From contig JAITEX010000118.1 of the NCBI GenBank assembly GCA_031281765.1, positions 1-10,863 on the forward strand: a stretch of 10,863 bases of DNA, written 5' to 3'. Under the pieces are notes generated by a model. That model was not told where the DNA came from and ran no database searches. It saw only the letters and a list, made by a program, of their open reading frames with translations. Numbering within the stretch: position 1 is the stretch's first letter; each line of letters begins with the position of its first letter. This document shows, piece after piece, positions 1 through 6,116 of this stretch. Source of the DNA: Eubacteriales Family XIII. Incertae Sedis bacterium (GTDB taxonomy: Bacteria > Bacillota > Clostridia > Peptostreptococcales > Anaerovoracaceae). Both the position numbers and the translations under genes were made by a program.

Positions 1-113
1 GATACTATTATAAGTGATAAAAAAGTTTGAAGGGCGATACCTGCGCTTTGCGGCGCGTCAGTGGCGCGCGGTGAAGGCATGGAAAGGTTCCCAAAAGGGA
101 GGACGGAAGATTT
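1..113 (+). promoter_or_regulatory. Leader/upstream region of the aminopeptidase gene
   Basis: The first ~35 bases are AT-rich, unlike the rest of the window, and contain TATAAG at 9–14, a 5/6 match to a -10 box. Its -35 would lie before the window, so a promoter cannot be confirmed. A GCGCG/CGCGC hairpin (53–57 with 65–69) sits in the leader but has no T run, so it is not a terminator. GGGAGG at 97–102 lies 11 bases before the ATG at 114 and is the likely ribosome binding site. One frame enters the window open and stops at 28–30, so the tail of an upstream gene is possible but unsupported. I recognise no riboswitch. Confidence 0.3.
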
Positions 114-1226
114 ATGGACGACAGGATAGTAGGGCTCGCGAAAAACATCGTGGATTATTCAACGGAGATACAACGGGGTGAGAAGGTCCTCATTTCCTAT
201 GAAGGGGATTCGGCGGTGCCGCTGATTCGGCAAATCATCAAGGAAGTATACCGGGCCGGCGGGCTGCCGTACGCCGAGATACGCGACAGCCGCATTACGC
301 GCGAGATAATACTCGGCGCGACGGAGGAACAGATTGAGTTCGCGAGGGAGATTGCCCTCGCGCAGATGAAGGGCATGGACGCCTATATCGCCGTGCGCGC
401 CGGGGACAACACCTCGGAGCTTTCGGATGTGCCGATAGATCAACTGAACAGCTATAATAAAACGCTGCGGCCCGTGCTTGATTATCGCGTGAACCATACG
501 AAATGGGTGGTTTTGCGCTATCCGAACGCAGCGATGGCCCAGCTTGCGGGCATGAGCCGGGAGAAGTTTGAGGACTTCTACTTCGATGTCTGCAATCTCG
601 ATTACGGGAAGATGGACGCGGCTATGGACGCGCTGAAAGCGCTGATGGAACGGACGGATCGCGTCCGGATAACGGGGCCGGGTACTGATTTGAGCTTTTC
701 CATCAAGGATATTCCCGCCATCAAGTGTTCCGGCCATATGAATATACCGGACGGGGAGGTGTACACGGCGCCCGTCAGGGACAGCATGAACGGCAGGATC
801 AGTTACAACACGCCGTCCGAGGAACAGGGCTTCACCTTTGAAAATATCGTCTTTGAAATCAAGGACGGCCGTATTGAAAAGGCGACCGCAAACGATGAGG
901 AGAGAATCAACGCCCTGCTCGATACCGATGAGGGAGCGCGCTATTTCGGCGAATTTTCCTTCGGGGTCAATCCCTATATCCTGCACCCGATGAAGGATAC
1001 GCTCTTTGACGAAAAGATTTGCGGCAGCTTCCATCTGACGCCCGGCATGGCGTATGAGGACGCGTTCAACGGCAACAAGAGCGCGGTGCATTGGGACCTG
1101 GTGAATATCCAGCGCGCGGACTACGGCGGTGGCGAGATATATCTCGACGGCGCACTCGTCCGCAAGGACGGCATTTTCGTGATTCCCGAACTCGAATGCC
1201 TGAACCCCGAAAATCTAAAGGGGTAA
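114..1226 (+). CDS. M29-family (thermophilic AmpS/AmpT/PepS type) metallo-aminopeptidase
   Basis: This is a 370-residue cytosolic protein of the M29 peptidase family, which removes N-terminal residues from peptides using two metal ions and usually works as a dimer; family length is about 360–415. The likely metal ligands of the family are visible in order: Glu215 in IPDGEVYTAP, Glu280 in FGEFSFG, His307 in GSFHLTPG, and His326/Asp328 in HWDLV. Tyr314 follows the His307 block where the family has a catalytic Tyr. The N-terminal ~190 residues form the family's less conserved alpha/beta domain. The start is chosen because GGGAGG lies 11 bases upstream and the protein begins at the usual family N-terminus. 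It is the first visible gene of a + strand series and ends 26 bases before the small membrane protein gene. The substrate preference (broad, or a special peptide) cannot be read from the sequence. Confidence 0.9.
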   Translation: MDDRIVGLAKNIVDYSTEIQRGEKVLISYEGDSAVPLIRQIIKEVYRAGGLPYAEIRDSRITREIILGATEEQIEFAREIALAQMKGMDAYIAVRAGDNTSELSDVPIDQLNSYNKTLRPVLDYRVNHTKWVVLRYPNAAMAQLAGMSREKFEDFYFDVCNLDYGKMDAAMDALKALMERTDRVRITGPGTDLSFSIKDIPAIKCSGHMNIPDGEVYTAPVRDSMNGRISYNTPSEEQGFTFENIVFEIKDGRIEKATANDEERINALLDTDEGARYFGEFSFGVNPYILHPMKDTLFDEKICGSFHLTPGMAYEDAFNGNKSAVHWDLVNIQRADYGGGEIYLDGALVRKDGIFVIPELECLNPENLKG

Positions 1227-1252
1227 TAAATAATGGTATACTATATATCATC

Positions 1253-1411
1253 ATGGATATTCTGAAAATTATCTTTGTCATAGTCCTCTGTATGCCGTTG
1301 CTCTATTTCGGCATCACCTTTGCTATGCGCCTTGTGGATAACGCGCTCGCAAATAAGGGCAGTAGCCGGCCCGAAGTGAGGCGCCGGCGCGAAAGGCGAC
1401 GCGCGCGATGA
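1253..1411 (+). CDS. Predicted small single-span membrane protein with arginine-rich C-terminus
   Basis: I do not recognise this 52-residue protein. Residues about 5–25 are strongly hydrophobic (IIFVIVLCMPLLYFGITF) and look like one membrane helix. Residues 39–52 hold nine arginines in fourteen positions, which by the positive-inside rule suggests a cytoplasmic C-terminus. The stop overlaps the tmk start as ATGA (1408–1411), a typical sign of translational coupling and the main reason to believe the gene is real. The ATG at 1253 has no good Shine-Dalgarno. The nearest one, AAAGGGG at 1217–1223, fits better an out-of-frame ATG at 1233 that opens a 10-codon ORF ending in TGA at 1263–1265, overlapping this start. 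The frame is open further upstream, but only as antiphase reading of the aminopeptidase gene. It could be a spurious ORF in the gap before tmk. Confidence 0.5.
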   Translation: MDILKIIFVIVLCMPLLYFGITFAMRLVDNALANKGSSRPEVRRRRERRRAR

Positions 1412-2097
1412 GCGGGAGGCTGTTTATTACCTTTGAAGGGACGGACGGCTCCGGCAAGTCCACGCAGATACGGCTATTGGAAAAGGCCCTCATATCCGGG
1501 GGGTTTGACCCTGTCGTGACGCGCGAGCCCGGCGGCACGCGCATAGGGGAGCTGATCCGCAGCATTATACTCGACACGGGGAATACGGAAATCTCCGACG
1601 TTGCGGAGATGATGCTGTACGCCGCGTCGCGGGCCCAACACGTCGACGAAGTGATACGCCCGAATCTCGAGGCGGGCCGCATCGTGATAAGCGACCGCTT
1701 TGTCGATTCAAGCATCGCCTATCAGGGAGGGGCGCGCGGCCTCGGAAACGCGGTACAGGAAGTAAACGCCTACGCCGTCCGCGATTGTGTGCCGGACCTT
1801 ACCTTCTTCCTGCTATCGGATCCCGTGAAACTTTTCGAACGTATAGAGCGAAAGGACGCGGACCGCATCGAAGCCGAGGGTCTCGAGGTGCAGCGGGCCG
1901 CGCGGGCCGCGTACGAGAAGATAGCTGCGGAGGATAGGGGGCGAGTCGTCGTTATAGACGCTTCAAGGCCCGCGAATGAGATACACGCGGAGATTGCCGC
2001 GTTGGTCGGCGCGAACCTGAAAAAGCAGGGCGGCGCCAATGAGCGGGGTGATGAGCGCGGAGGCGCCGGCAATGCGGAGGGCGCCGCTCATGAATAG
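1408..2097 (+). CDS. tmk: Thymidylate kinase (dTMP kinase)
   Basis: Tmk phosphorylates dTMP to dTDP with ATP in the cytosol, an essential step of dTTP synthesis. The 229-residue product shows the P-loop GTDGSGKST (11–19), the TREPGGT nucleotide-monophosphate motif (38–44), the DRFVDSSIAYQG substrate loop (96–107) and an Arg/Asp-rich LID (about 145–157). The family is usually 200–215 residues; the excess is a C-terminal tail (about 206–229) of low complexity (Gly, Ala, Glu, Asn, Arg) that may simply read through the holB translation-start region. The ATG overlaps the stop of the upstream small gene as ATGA, and its last 8 bases overlap holB. The tmk–holB pairing is the Bacillota order, but the darA (yaaQ) and yaaR genes that lie between them in B. 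subtilis are missing here. Confidence 0.97.
   Translation: MSGRLFITFEGTDGSGKSTQIRLLEKALISGGFDPVVTREPGGTRIGELIRSIILDTGNTEISDVAEMMLYAASRAQHVDEVIRPNLEAGRIVISDRFVDSSIAYQGGARGLGNAVQEVNAYAVRDCVPDLTFFLLSDPVKLFERIERKDADRIEAEGLEVQRAARAAYEKIAAEDRGRVVVIDASRPANEIHAEIAALVGANLKKQGGANERGDERGGAGNAEGAAHE
2076..2080 (+). promoter_or_regulatory. Ribosome binding site deciding the holB start
   Basis: GGAGG lies 9 bases before ATG 2090, inside the 3' end of tmk. This favours 2090 over the in-frame upstream ATG at 2039, which would add 17 residues (MSGVMSAEAPAMRRAPL) not expected for delta'. Confidence 0.6.
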
Positions 2098-2950
2098 AGA
2101 ACTGCTCTTGGAACGCATACGGCGCGGAGCGGATACGGGCAGGCTCGCGCACGCGTTTATCATAACGGGCGGTACGGTTGCGGAGCGCGCGCGTTTTGCG
2201 GCCGGGGCGGCGGCTCTGCTGCTCGGCAATGATGAGCGGATAGCCGCGCGCATCGCCGACGGCAATTGCGCGGACCTGCTATCGGTCAGGCCCGACGGCG
2301 GCAGCATCAAAACGGAGCAGATTGCGGAACTGAGCATGGCGCTTCGCGGCAAACCGTTTTCCGCGAGCCGCATTGTCGCACTCATAGAGGACGCGGACGC
2401 GATGACGCCGCAGAGCCAGAACAAGCTGCTGAAAACGCTCGAGGAGCCCGCCGCCGGCGCGGTGCTTCTGTTGCTCACGGATAATGCGGAACGCCTGCTT
2501 GCGACGGTCAGGTCGCGCTGTGTGACGATTCGGCTCGGCCGTTCGGGTAGAGTATGCTATGAGGCGCGGGAAAACGGCGACAGGCGCCTTGCGGACGCGA
2601 AAACGGTCCTGTCCATCGCGCTGCAGCATATGCGGCCGCTCGCCGATATGTTTGCCGTCTGCGACGCCTACGCGGGGGACCGCGCCGAGGCGGACGGGCT
2701 GCTCGACGCCATGGAGGCCTTTCTGCGCGATATGACGGTCGGCGTCAGAGCGAAAGAGTTGATAGCCGACCCGGACAACGGGGAAATCGTGGCGAAATTG
2801 ACGATGAGCGCCGATGCGTCGTTCAGAAGGTCGATTGCTTTTGTAGAGGAAGCGCGCGGGGACATCGCGCGCGGCATGAACACAAAATACTGCCTGAGGG
2901 ATATGGGCGTAAAGATGAGACAGGAGGGTCTATATGGTAAGAGCAGTTAA
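2090..2950 (+). CDS. holB: DNA polymerase III delta' subunit (clamp loader)
   Basis: Delta' is the stator of the clamp-loader complex that opens and loads the beta sliding clamp with DnaX and delta (HolA). The predicted 286-residue protein starts with the typical RLAHAFIITGG (18–28), where the ATP-binding P-loop of relatives is degenerate (no GKT), as is normal for delta'. It then has the hallmark DGGSIKTEQI (69–78), the IEDADAMTPQSQNKLLKTLEEP block (99–120) and the SRC motif (RSRC, 141–144) that supplies an arginine finger to a neighbouring DnaX subunit. The four-cysteine zinc module common in delta' and DnaX is absent; only Cys60 remains in that stretch. The C-terminal third is poorly conserved helical sequence, as expected. 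ATG 2090 is preferred for its Shine-Dalgarno and family fit. It overlaps tmk by 8 bases and ricT by 17, implying coupled translation. Confidence 0.93.
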   Translation: MNRELLLERIRRGADTGRLAHAFIITGGTVAERARFAAGAAALLLGNDERIAARIADGNCADLLSVRPDGGSIKTEQIAELSMALRGKPFSASRIVALIEDADAMTPQSQNKLLKTLEEPAAGAVLLLLTDNAERLLATVRSRCVTIRLGRSGRVCYEARENGDRRLADAKTVLSIALQHMRPLADMFAVCDAYAGDRAEADGLLDAMEAFLRDMTVGVRAKELIADPDNGEIVAKLTMSADASFRRSIAFVEEARGDIARGMNTKYCLRDMGVKMRQEGLYGKSS

Positions 2951-3857
2951 TGTAAGTTTTAAAAAAGCCGGGAAGTTATTCTATTTCGATACGGATGGCC
3001 TTGAACTGAATAACGGCGACAATGTGGTGGTTGAAACCGGCCGCGGCATCAGTTTCGGAACGGTAAAGGGGCCTGTGTTCGATTTGAGCGACGGCAGCTT
3101 TGCCAAATCGCTCAAGAAGGTCATGCGTAAGGCGACGCCCGAGGATGAGGAGAAAAACGCGCAGAATCTCGCAAAACGCGATGACGCTATGGATACCTGC
3201 CGTGAGATAGTACAGAAGCACGACCTCGACATGAAGCTTATCGACGCGGAATACACCTTTGACGGAAGCAAGATAGTATTTTACTTCACCTCCGAAAAGC
3301 GTGTGGACTTCCGGGAGCTTGTCAAGGAGCTTGCCGGGGTGTTCCGCAGGAGGATAGAAATGCGTCAGGTCGGTGTGCGCGACGAGGCCAAGATGCTGAG
3401 CGGCATCGGCAACTGCGGCAGATGTTTCTGCTGCAGCGGTTGGCTGCAGGACTTTGAGCCCGTCTCAATCAAGATGGCCAAGGTCCAGAATCTCTCACTG
3501 AACCCCGCGAAGATTTCCGGCAGCTGCGGCCGTCTCATGTGTTGTCTGAAATTCGAAAACGATGTGTATCAGGAATTGCGCAAGGGCATGCCGGGCCAGG
3601 GCGAGGTGATAGATACGCCCGCGGGTCGTGGCCGCGTAATGGAATCAAACATTCTCATGAATACCGTAAAGGTGCGCTTGATTGAAGAGGAGCGAACGAA
3701 GGATTCATTTGAAAAACTCAGTTCCGATACCTATGCGTATGCGAAAGATGAGATACGCCGTTTGAAAAACAGCGGAAAATACAAGACGAAAAGGGATTCA
3801 TTCCAAGAGGAAATAAAAGAAGCTATAGACGACGAGATAATAACCGTGCTTGACTGA
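2934..3857 (+). CDS. ricT: PSP1-domain protein RicT (YaaT)
   Basis: RicT is known in B. subtilis as part of the RicA–RicF–RicT complex, which carries iron-sulfur clusters and directs RNase Y in processing of selected mRNAs; it also affects sporulation and competence. The 307-residue product has the PSP1 C-terminal domain (about residues 62–147), then the conserved cysteine region CGRCFCC (161–167) and SCGRLMCCLKFE (197–208), the presumed cluster ligands. A short beta-rich segment (VIDTPAGRGRV, 225–235) and a charged, Lys/Glu-rich tail follow. AGGAGGG at 2922–2928 sits 5 bases before the ATG, clearly setting the start within the holB end. The gene closes the operon, with a strong terminator right behind it. 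The B. subtilis neighbours yabA, yabB and rsmI (yabC), which follow yaaT there, are missing. The partners RicA and RicF are not in the window. Confidence 0.95.
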   Translation: MVRAVNVSFKKAGKLFYFDTDGLELNNGDNVVVETGRGISFGTVKGPVFDLSDGSFAKSLKKVMRKATPEDEEKNAQNLAKRDDAMDTCREIVQKHDLDMKLIDAEYTFDGSKIVFYFTSEKRVDFRELVKELAGVFRRRIEMRQVGVRDEAKMLSGIGNCGRCFCCSGWLQDFEPVSIKMAKVQNLSLNPAKISGSCGRLMCCLKFENDVYQELRKGMPGQGEVIDTPAGRGRVMESNILMNTVKVRLIEEERTKDSFEKLSSDTYAYAKDEIRRLKNSGKYKTKRDSFQEEIKEAIDDEIITVLD

Positions 3858-3859
3858 AT

Positions 3860-3896
3860 AAAAAAAGCCCCGCCGGGAAAGCGGGGCCGTTTTTTT
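3860..3896. terminator. Bidirectional intrinsic terminator between ricT and abrB
   Basis: A perfect 7-bp GC stem, GCCCCGC (3867–3873) with GCGGGGC (3881–3887), encloses a 7-base loop. It is flanked by seven A on the left (3860–3866) and seven T on the right (3890–3896), so each strand's transcript ends in a U run. It starts just after the ricT stop and ends 6 bases from the abrB stop on the other strand, so it serves both convergent units. Confidence 0.92.
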
Positions 3897-3901
3897 CGTG
3901 C

Positions 3902-4144
3902 CTACAGCTTTTTCATCTCATTGATGCAAGCTCTGCAGATGTTTTTATTGTGAACTTTGGATACGTCTTCGGCGCTTCCGCAGAAGATGCAGGCGGGTTC
4001 ATACTTCTTCAGGATAATCATGTCATCATCAACGAAAATCTCAAGCGGATCCTCTTTTTCAATGCCAAAAGTTCTTCTGAGTTCCATCGGAATGACGATA
4101 CGGCCGAGTTCGTCAACTTTTCTAACTATGCCTATTGCTTTCAT
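3902..4144 (-). CDS. abrB: AbrB/SpoVT-family transition-state regulator with C-terminal Cys4 motif
   Basis: This is an 80-residue DNA-binding protein. Residues 1–47 are a clear AbrB-type swapped-hairpin domain (GIVRKVDELGRIVIPMELRR, then LEIFVDDDMIILKKYEP). In B. subtilis such proteins form dimers or tetramers and repress many stationary-phase genes. The C-terminus has CIFC (52–55) and CRAC (70–73), a likely zinc-binding pair common in clostridial AbrB proteins but not in B. subtilis AbrB. The start at 4144 is chosen because AAGGTGG (4153–4159) lies 8 bases upstream and the protein then begins with the family-typical MKAIGIVRKVDELGR. ATG 4150 and GTG 4156 are closer to, or inside, that site. 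It is convergent with ricT, as abrB is convergent with the yaaT block in B. subtilis. The exact ortholog (AbrB, Abh or SpoVT-like) is inferred from position and length. Confidence 0.92.
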   Translation of the reverse strand: MKAIGIVRKVDELGRIVIPMELRRTFGIEKEDPLEIFVDDDMIILKKYEPACIFCGSAEDVSKVHNKNICRACINEMKKL

Positions 4145-4152
4145 TTTCATTA

Positions 4153-4159
4153 CCACCTT
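4153..4159 (-). promoter_or_regulatory. Ribosome binding site deciding the abrB start
   Basis: AAGGTGG on the - strand differs by one base from AAGGAGG and stands 8 bases before ATG 4144. The upstream ATG at 4150 would leave only 2 bases, and the GTG at 4156 lies inside the site. Confidence 0.6.
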
Positions 4160-4175
4160 CCAAATAAGTACAAGA

Positions 4176-4205
4176 ACTATAAAATATATACTATCATGGT
4201 TTCAA
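4176..4205 (-). promoter_or_regulatory. Sigma-A-type promoter of abrB
   Basis: On the - strand TTGAAA (4205–4200, 5/6 match to TTGACA) is followed after 18 bases by TATAGT (4181–4176, 5/6 match to TATAAT). Transcription would start near 4169, giving a leader of about 25 bases before ATG 4144. The surroundings are AT-rich. The site lies in the gap between abrB and the DUF948-like gene, so abrB can be expressed on its own. Confidence 0.65.
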
Positions 4206-4223
4206 CATGATATCAAGCCAATT

Positions 4224-4631
4224 TTACGAATTTTTATTTTTTTTATGCTGTTTACGCGGTTGCTTTGTATCGCTTTTCGTGTCGGAACCCTCTTCGTTTT
4301 TGTCGGATGGCGCCGGTTTTTTCAATAATCCTTTTAGCGAGGTGACGAGGCTGACGATCGATGAAACCGTCTTTACGATACCGTCCTTGCCCTTCAAGTT
4401 CTCCGCGACGGAATGCACCGAGGTCGTAATATCGTCCACAATTCCATCGATGTCCTGCGCGCGCTCCGCGGCGATCCCGCTGACAACGCTGACATCCTCG
4501 ACCACCTTGTTCGCATTTTTTACGGTCTTCGTGAGATGTATGACGAAGATGATGAGAAAGATGATAAGCAGTATGCCTGCGATGCCGAGCAAGAGCAGGA
4601 TGATGTCGTTCAGTGTCAATGTTATATCCAT
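4224..4631 (-). CDS. DUF948-like membrane-anchored helical protein
   Basis: This 135-residue protein has a short N-terminal segment, one long membrane helix (about 9–32, very rich in Leu/Ile), an amphipathic helical stretch of about 70 residues (about 35–104) with the heptad-like pattern of DUF948/YoxC-type proteins, and a polar Lys/Asp/Ser tail (105–135). The family's function is not established. The pattern fits a protein anchored in the membrane with a cytoplasmic or periplasmic coil. AAGGAGA lies 7 bases before the ATG at 4631, which makes the strand and start secure; the overlapping + strand frames are shadows. No hairpin terminator follows, so transcription may read into abrB, 79 bases downstream. 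The assignment to DUF948 rests on overall layout and is moderate. Confidence 0.8.
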   Translation of the reverse strand: MDITLTLNDIILLLLGIAGILLIIFLIIFVIHLTKTVKNANKVVEDVSVVSGIAAERAQDIDGIVDDITTSVHSVAENLKGKDGIVKTVSSIVSLVTSLKGLLKKPAPSDKNEEGSDTKSDTKQPRKQHKKNKNS

Positions 4632-4666
4632 GTAAGGCTCTCCTTAAACTGCACTATAAGAATATG

Positions 4667-4685
4667 AATAATTACCAATATTATT
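4667..4685. repeat. Small inverted repeat in the divergent intergenic region
   Basis: AATAAT (4667–4672) and its reverse complement ATTATT (4680–4685) are separated by 7 bases. The site is 36–54 bases upstream of the DUF948-like ATG and could be an operator, but the surroundings are AT-rich and such short arms arise by chance. Confidence 0.25.
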
Positions 4686-4761
4686 TAATCACAAATCGGG
4701 AAAAATTTCAAGCGGGTAGGGGCATTCTATTTATTACAAATATGTTGCGCGCCGATAGAAA

Positions 4762-4789
4762 TTGAAGTAATAGTGTATAATTATATGAT
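4762..4789 (+). promoter_or_regulatory. murA: Likely promoter region of the murA operon
   Basis: A perfect TATAAT lies at 4776–4781, but no good -35 box stands at 15–19 bases from it. Alternatively TTGAAG (4762–4767, 4/6) pairs with TATGAT (4784–4789, 5/6) over 16 bases. Either start of transcription (about 4788 or 4796) falls after the GTG at 4773 and ATG at 4785, which argues against those as murA start codons. The rest of the 195-base divergent gap holds only the inverted repeat noted separately. Confidence 0.5.
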
Positions 4790-4826
4790 TGGATACGGAA
4801 CGAAGTTAAGGGATTTAGAGAAAATA

Positions 4827-6104
4827 TTGAGTATCATTTCAGTTAAAAATGCCGGCCCGCTTAGCGGCAGTATGACGGTAAGCGGGTCAAAAAACGCTGT
4901 CCTGCCGCTGCTCGCGGCAACGCTTCTCTGCGAAGAAGAATGTATAATAAACGAAGCGCCCGATTTGAAGGACGTTGAAATCATGTGCGCCATCCTGCGC
5001 AGCTTCGGGGCTGAAGTTTGCTTCGACAAGCAGGAGAAAATTGTTCGCGTGAAAGCGGCGAATATCACGACGAACGAGGCGGAAACGGAGCTTGTGTGCA
5101 AGATGCGCGCGTCCATCGTGACGATGGGGCCGATCCTCGCGCGTACGGGCAGGGCGAAATTCCCGCTCCCGGGCGGCTGCGCTATCGGCGACAGGCCGAT
5201 AGACCTGCACCTGAAGGGCTTTGTCGCGCTGGGCGCCGATGTGGAAATGAGCGAGGACGAAACGGGGACCGGCTCCGTCTCCGCCGAGGCGAAACGCCTT
5301 TCGGGAGGGGAGATATATCTTGATACGCCGAGTGTCGGCGCGACGCAGAATATTATGATGGCCGCCGTGCTTGCGGACGGCGTTGTCATTATCGAAAACG
5401 CGGCCCAGGAGCCCGAGGTCGTCGACCTCGCGAACTTCCTGAACAAGATGGGCGCGAAGATAAAAGGCGCCGGAACGGATATAATAAAGATAGAAGGCGT
5501 AACGAAACTGCGCGGGGCCGTTCACGGCGTGATACCGGACCGCATCGAGGCCGGCACCTATATGCTGGCCGCCGCAATCACGCGCGGGGACCTTACGATA
5601 GAAAACGCGCTCGCGCATCACGTGAAGCCCGTGATAGCCAAACTGCGCGAAACGGGCGCTATAGTGACGGAAAGCGGGGACGCGATACGCGTCAAGGCGG
5701 ATAAGGGTATCCTGCGGTCTACGGACATCAAGACGTTGCCGTATCCGGGGTTTCCGACGGATATGCAGCCACAGTTTATGGCGTACCTTGCCACGGTGTC
5801 GGGGCCGAGTACCATACTCGAAACCGTGTTTGAAAACCGTTTCATGCATATCGCCGAACTGAACAAGATGCGGGCGCATATTATGCAAAAAGAAGAACGA
5901 CGGGCCATCGTGCCGGGCGGGAGCAGCCTCGTAGGGGCGGACGTTACGGCTACGGATTTGCGGGCGGGCGCCGCGCTTATACTGGCGGGGCTTGCGGCGA
6001 AAGGCGAGACGAGGGTGGCGGACATCTACCATATCGAACGAGGGTATGAGGATATTTGCGGCAAACTGCGCCGGGTAGGGGCCGATTTGACGAAAAAACA
6101 ATAA
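4827..6104 (+). CDS. murA: UDP-N-acetylglucosamine 1-carboxyvinyltransferase
   Basis: MurA transfers enolpyruvate from PEP to UDP-GlcNAc, the first committed step of peptidoglycan synthesis, in the cytosol. Counting from TTG 4827 the product has 425 residues, the usual length. Visible key parts are SGSKNA with Lys22 and Asn23, the catalytic loop PLPGGCAIGDRPIDLHL with Cys118 (the residue alkylated by fosfomycin in sensitive MurA), FPTDMQ with the general-base Asp312, DLRAGAALILAGL (377–389) and the C-terminal IERGYED. The frame stays open up to GTG 4773 and ATG 4785, but the likely promoter overlaps those codons and they lack a Shine-Dalgarno. TTG 4827 places the SGSKNA motif at the family-typical distance and has AAGGGA or TAGAGA a little upstream, so the start is probable, not certain. 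murC follows after 12 bases. Confidence 0.95.
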   Translation: MSIISVKNAGPLSGSMTVSGSKNAVLPLLAATLLCEEECIINEAPDLKDVEIMCAILRSFGAEVCFDKQEKIVRVKAANITTNEAETELVCKMRASIVTMGPILARTGRAKFPLPGGCAIGDRPIDLHLKGFVALGADVEMSEDETGTGSVSAEAKRLSGGEIYLDTPSVGATQNIMMAAVLADGVVIIENAAQEPEVVDLANFLNKMGAKIKGAGTDIIKIEGVTKLRGAVHGVIPDRIEAGTYMLAAAITRGDLTIENALAHHVKPVIAKLRETGAIVTESGDAIRVKADKGILRSTDIKTLPYPGFPTDMQPQFMAYLATVSGPSTILETVFENRFMHIAELNKMRAHIMQKEERRAIVPGGSSLVGADVTATDLRAGAALILAGLAAKGETRVADIYHIERGYEDICGKLRRVGADLTKKQ

Positions 6105-6116
6105 AAGGAGTAACGC

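Noticed and set aside
159..1091. 310-codon open frame on the - strand across the aminopeptidase gene
   Set aside because: Antisense shadow of a gene with intact M29 motifs; no family resemblance or ribosome binding site evidence.
1091..1252. Upstream extension of the 52-residue small protein
   Set aside because: This part reads the aminopeptidase gene in another frame and gives an Arg-rich, non-membrane sequence; only the part from ATG 1253 looks like a protein.
4207..4635. + strand open frame of 142 codons opposite the DUF948-like gene
   Set aside because: The - strand gene has a strong AAGGAGA site, a clean membrane helix and an amphipathic helix; the + frame has neither a ribosome site nor a sensible pattern.
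4887..6101. 404-codon open frame on the - strand across murA
   Set aside because: It lies fully antisense to a clear MurA, has Arg/His-rich nonsense composition and no recognisable domain; it is a shadow caused by GC-rich codon use.
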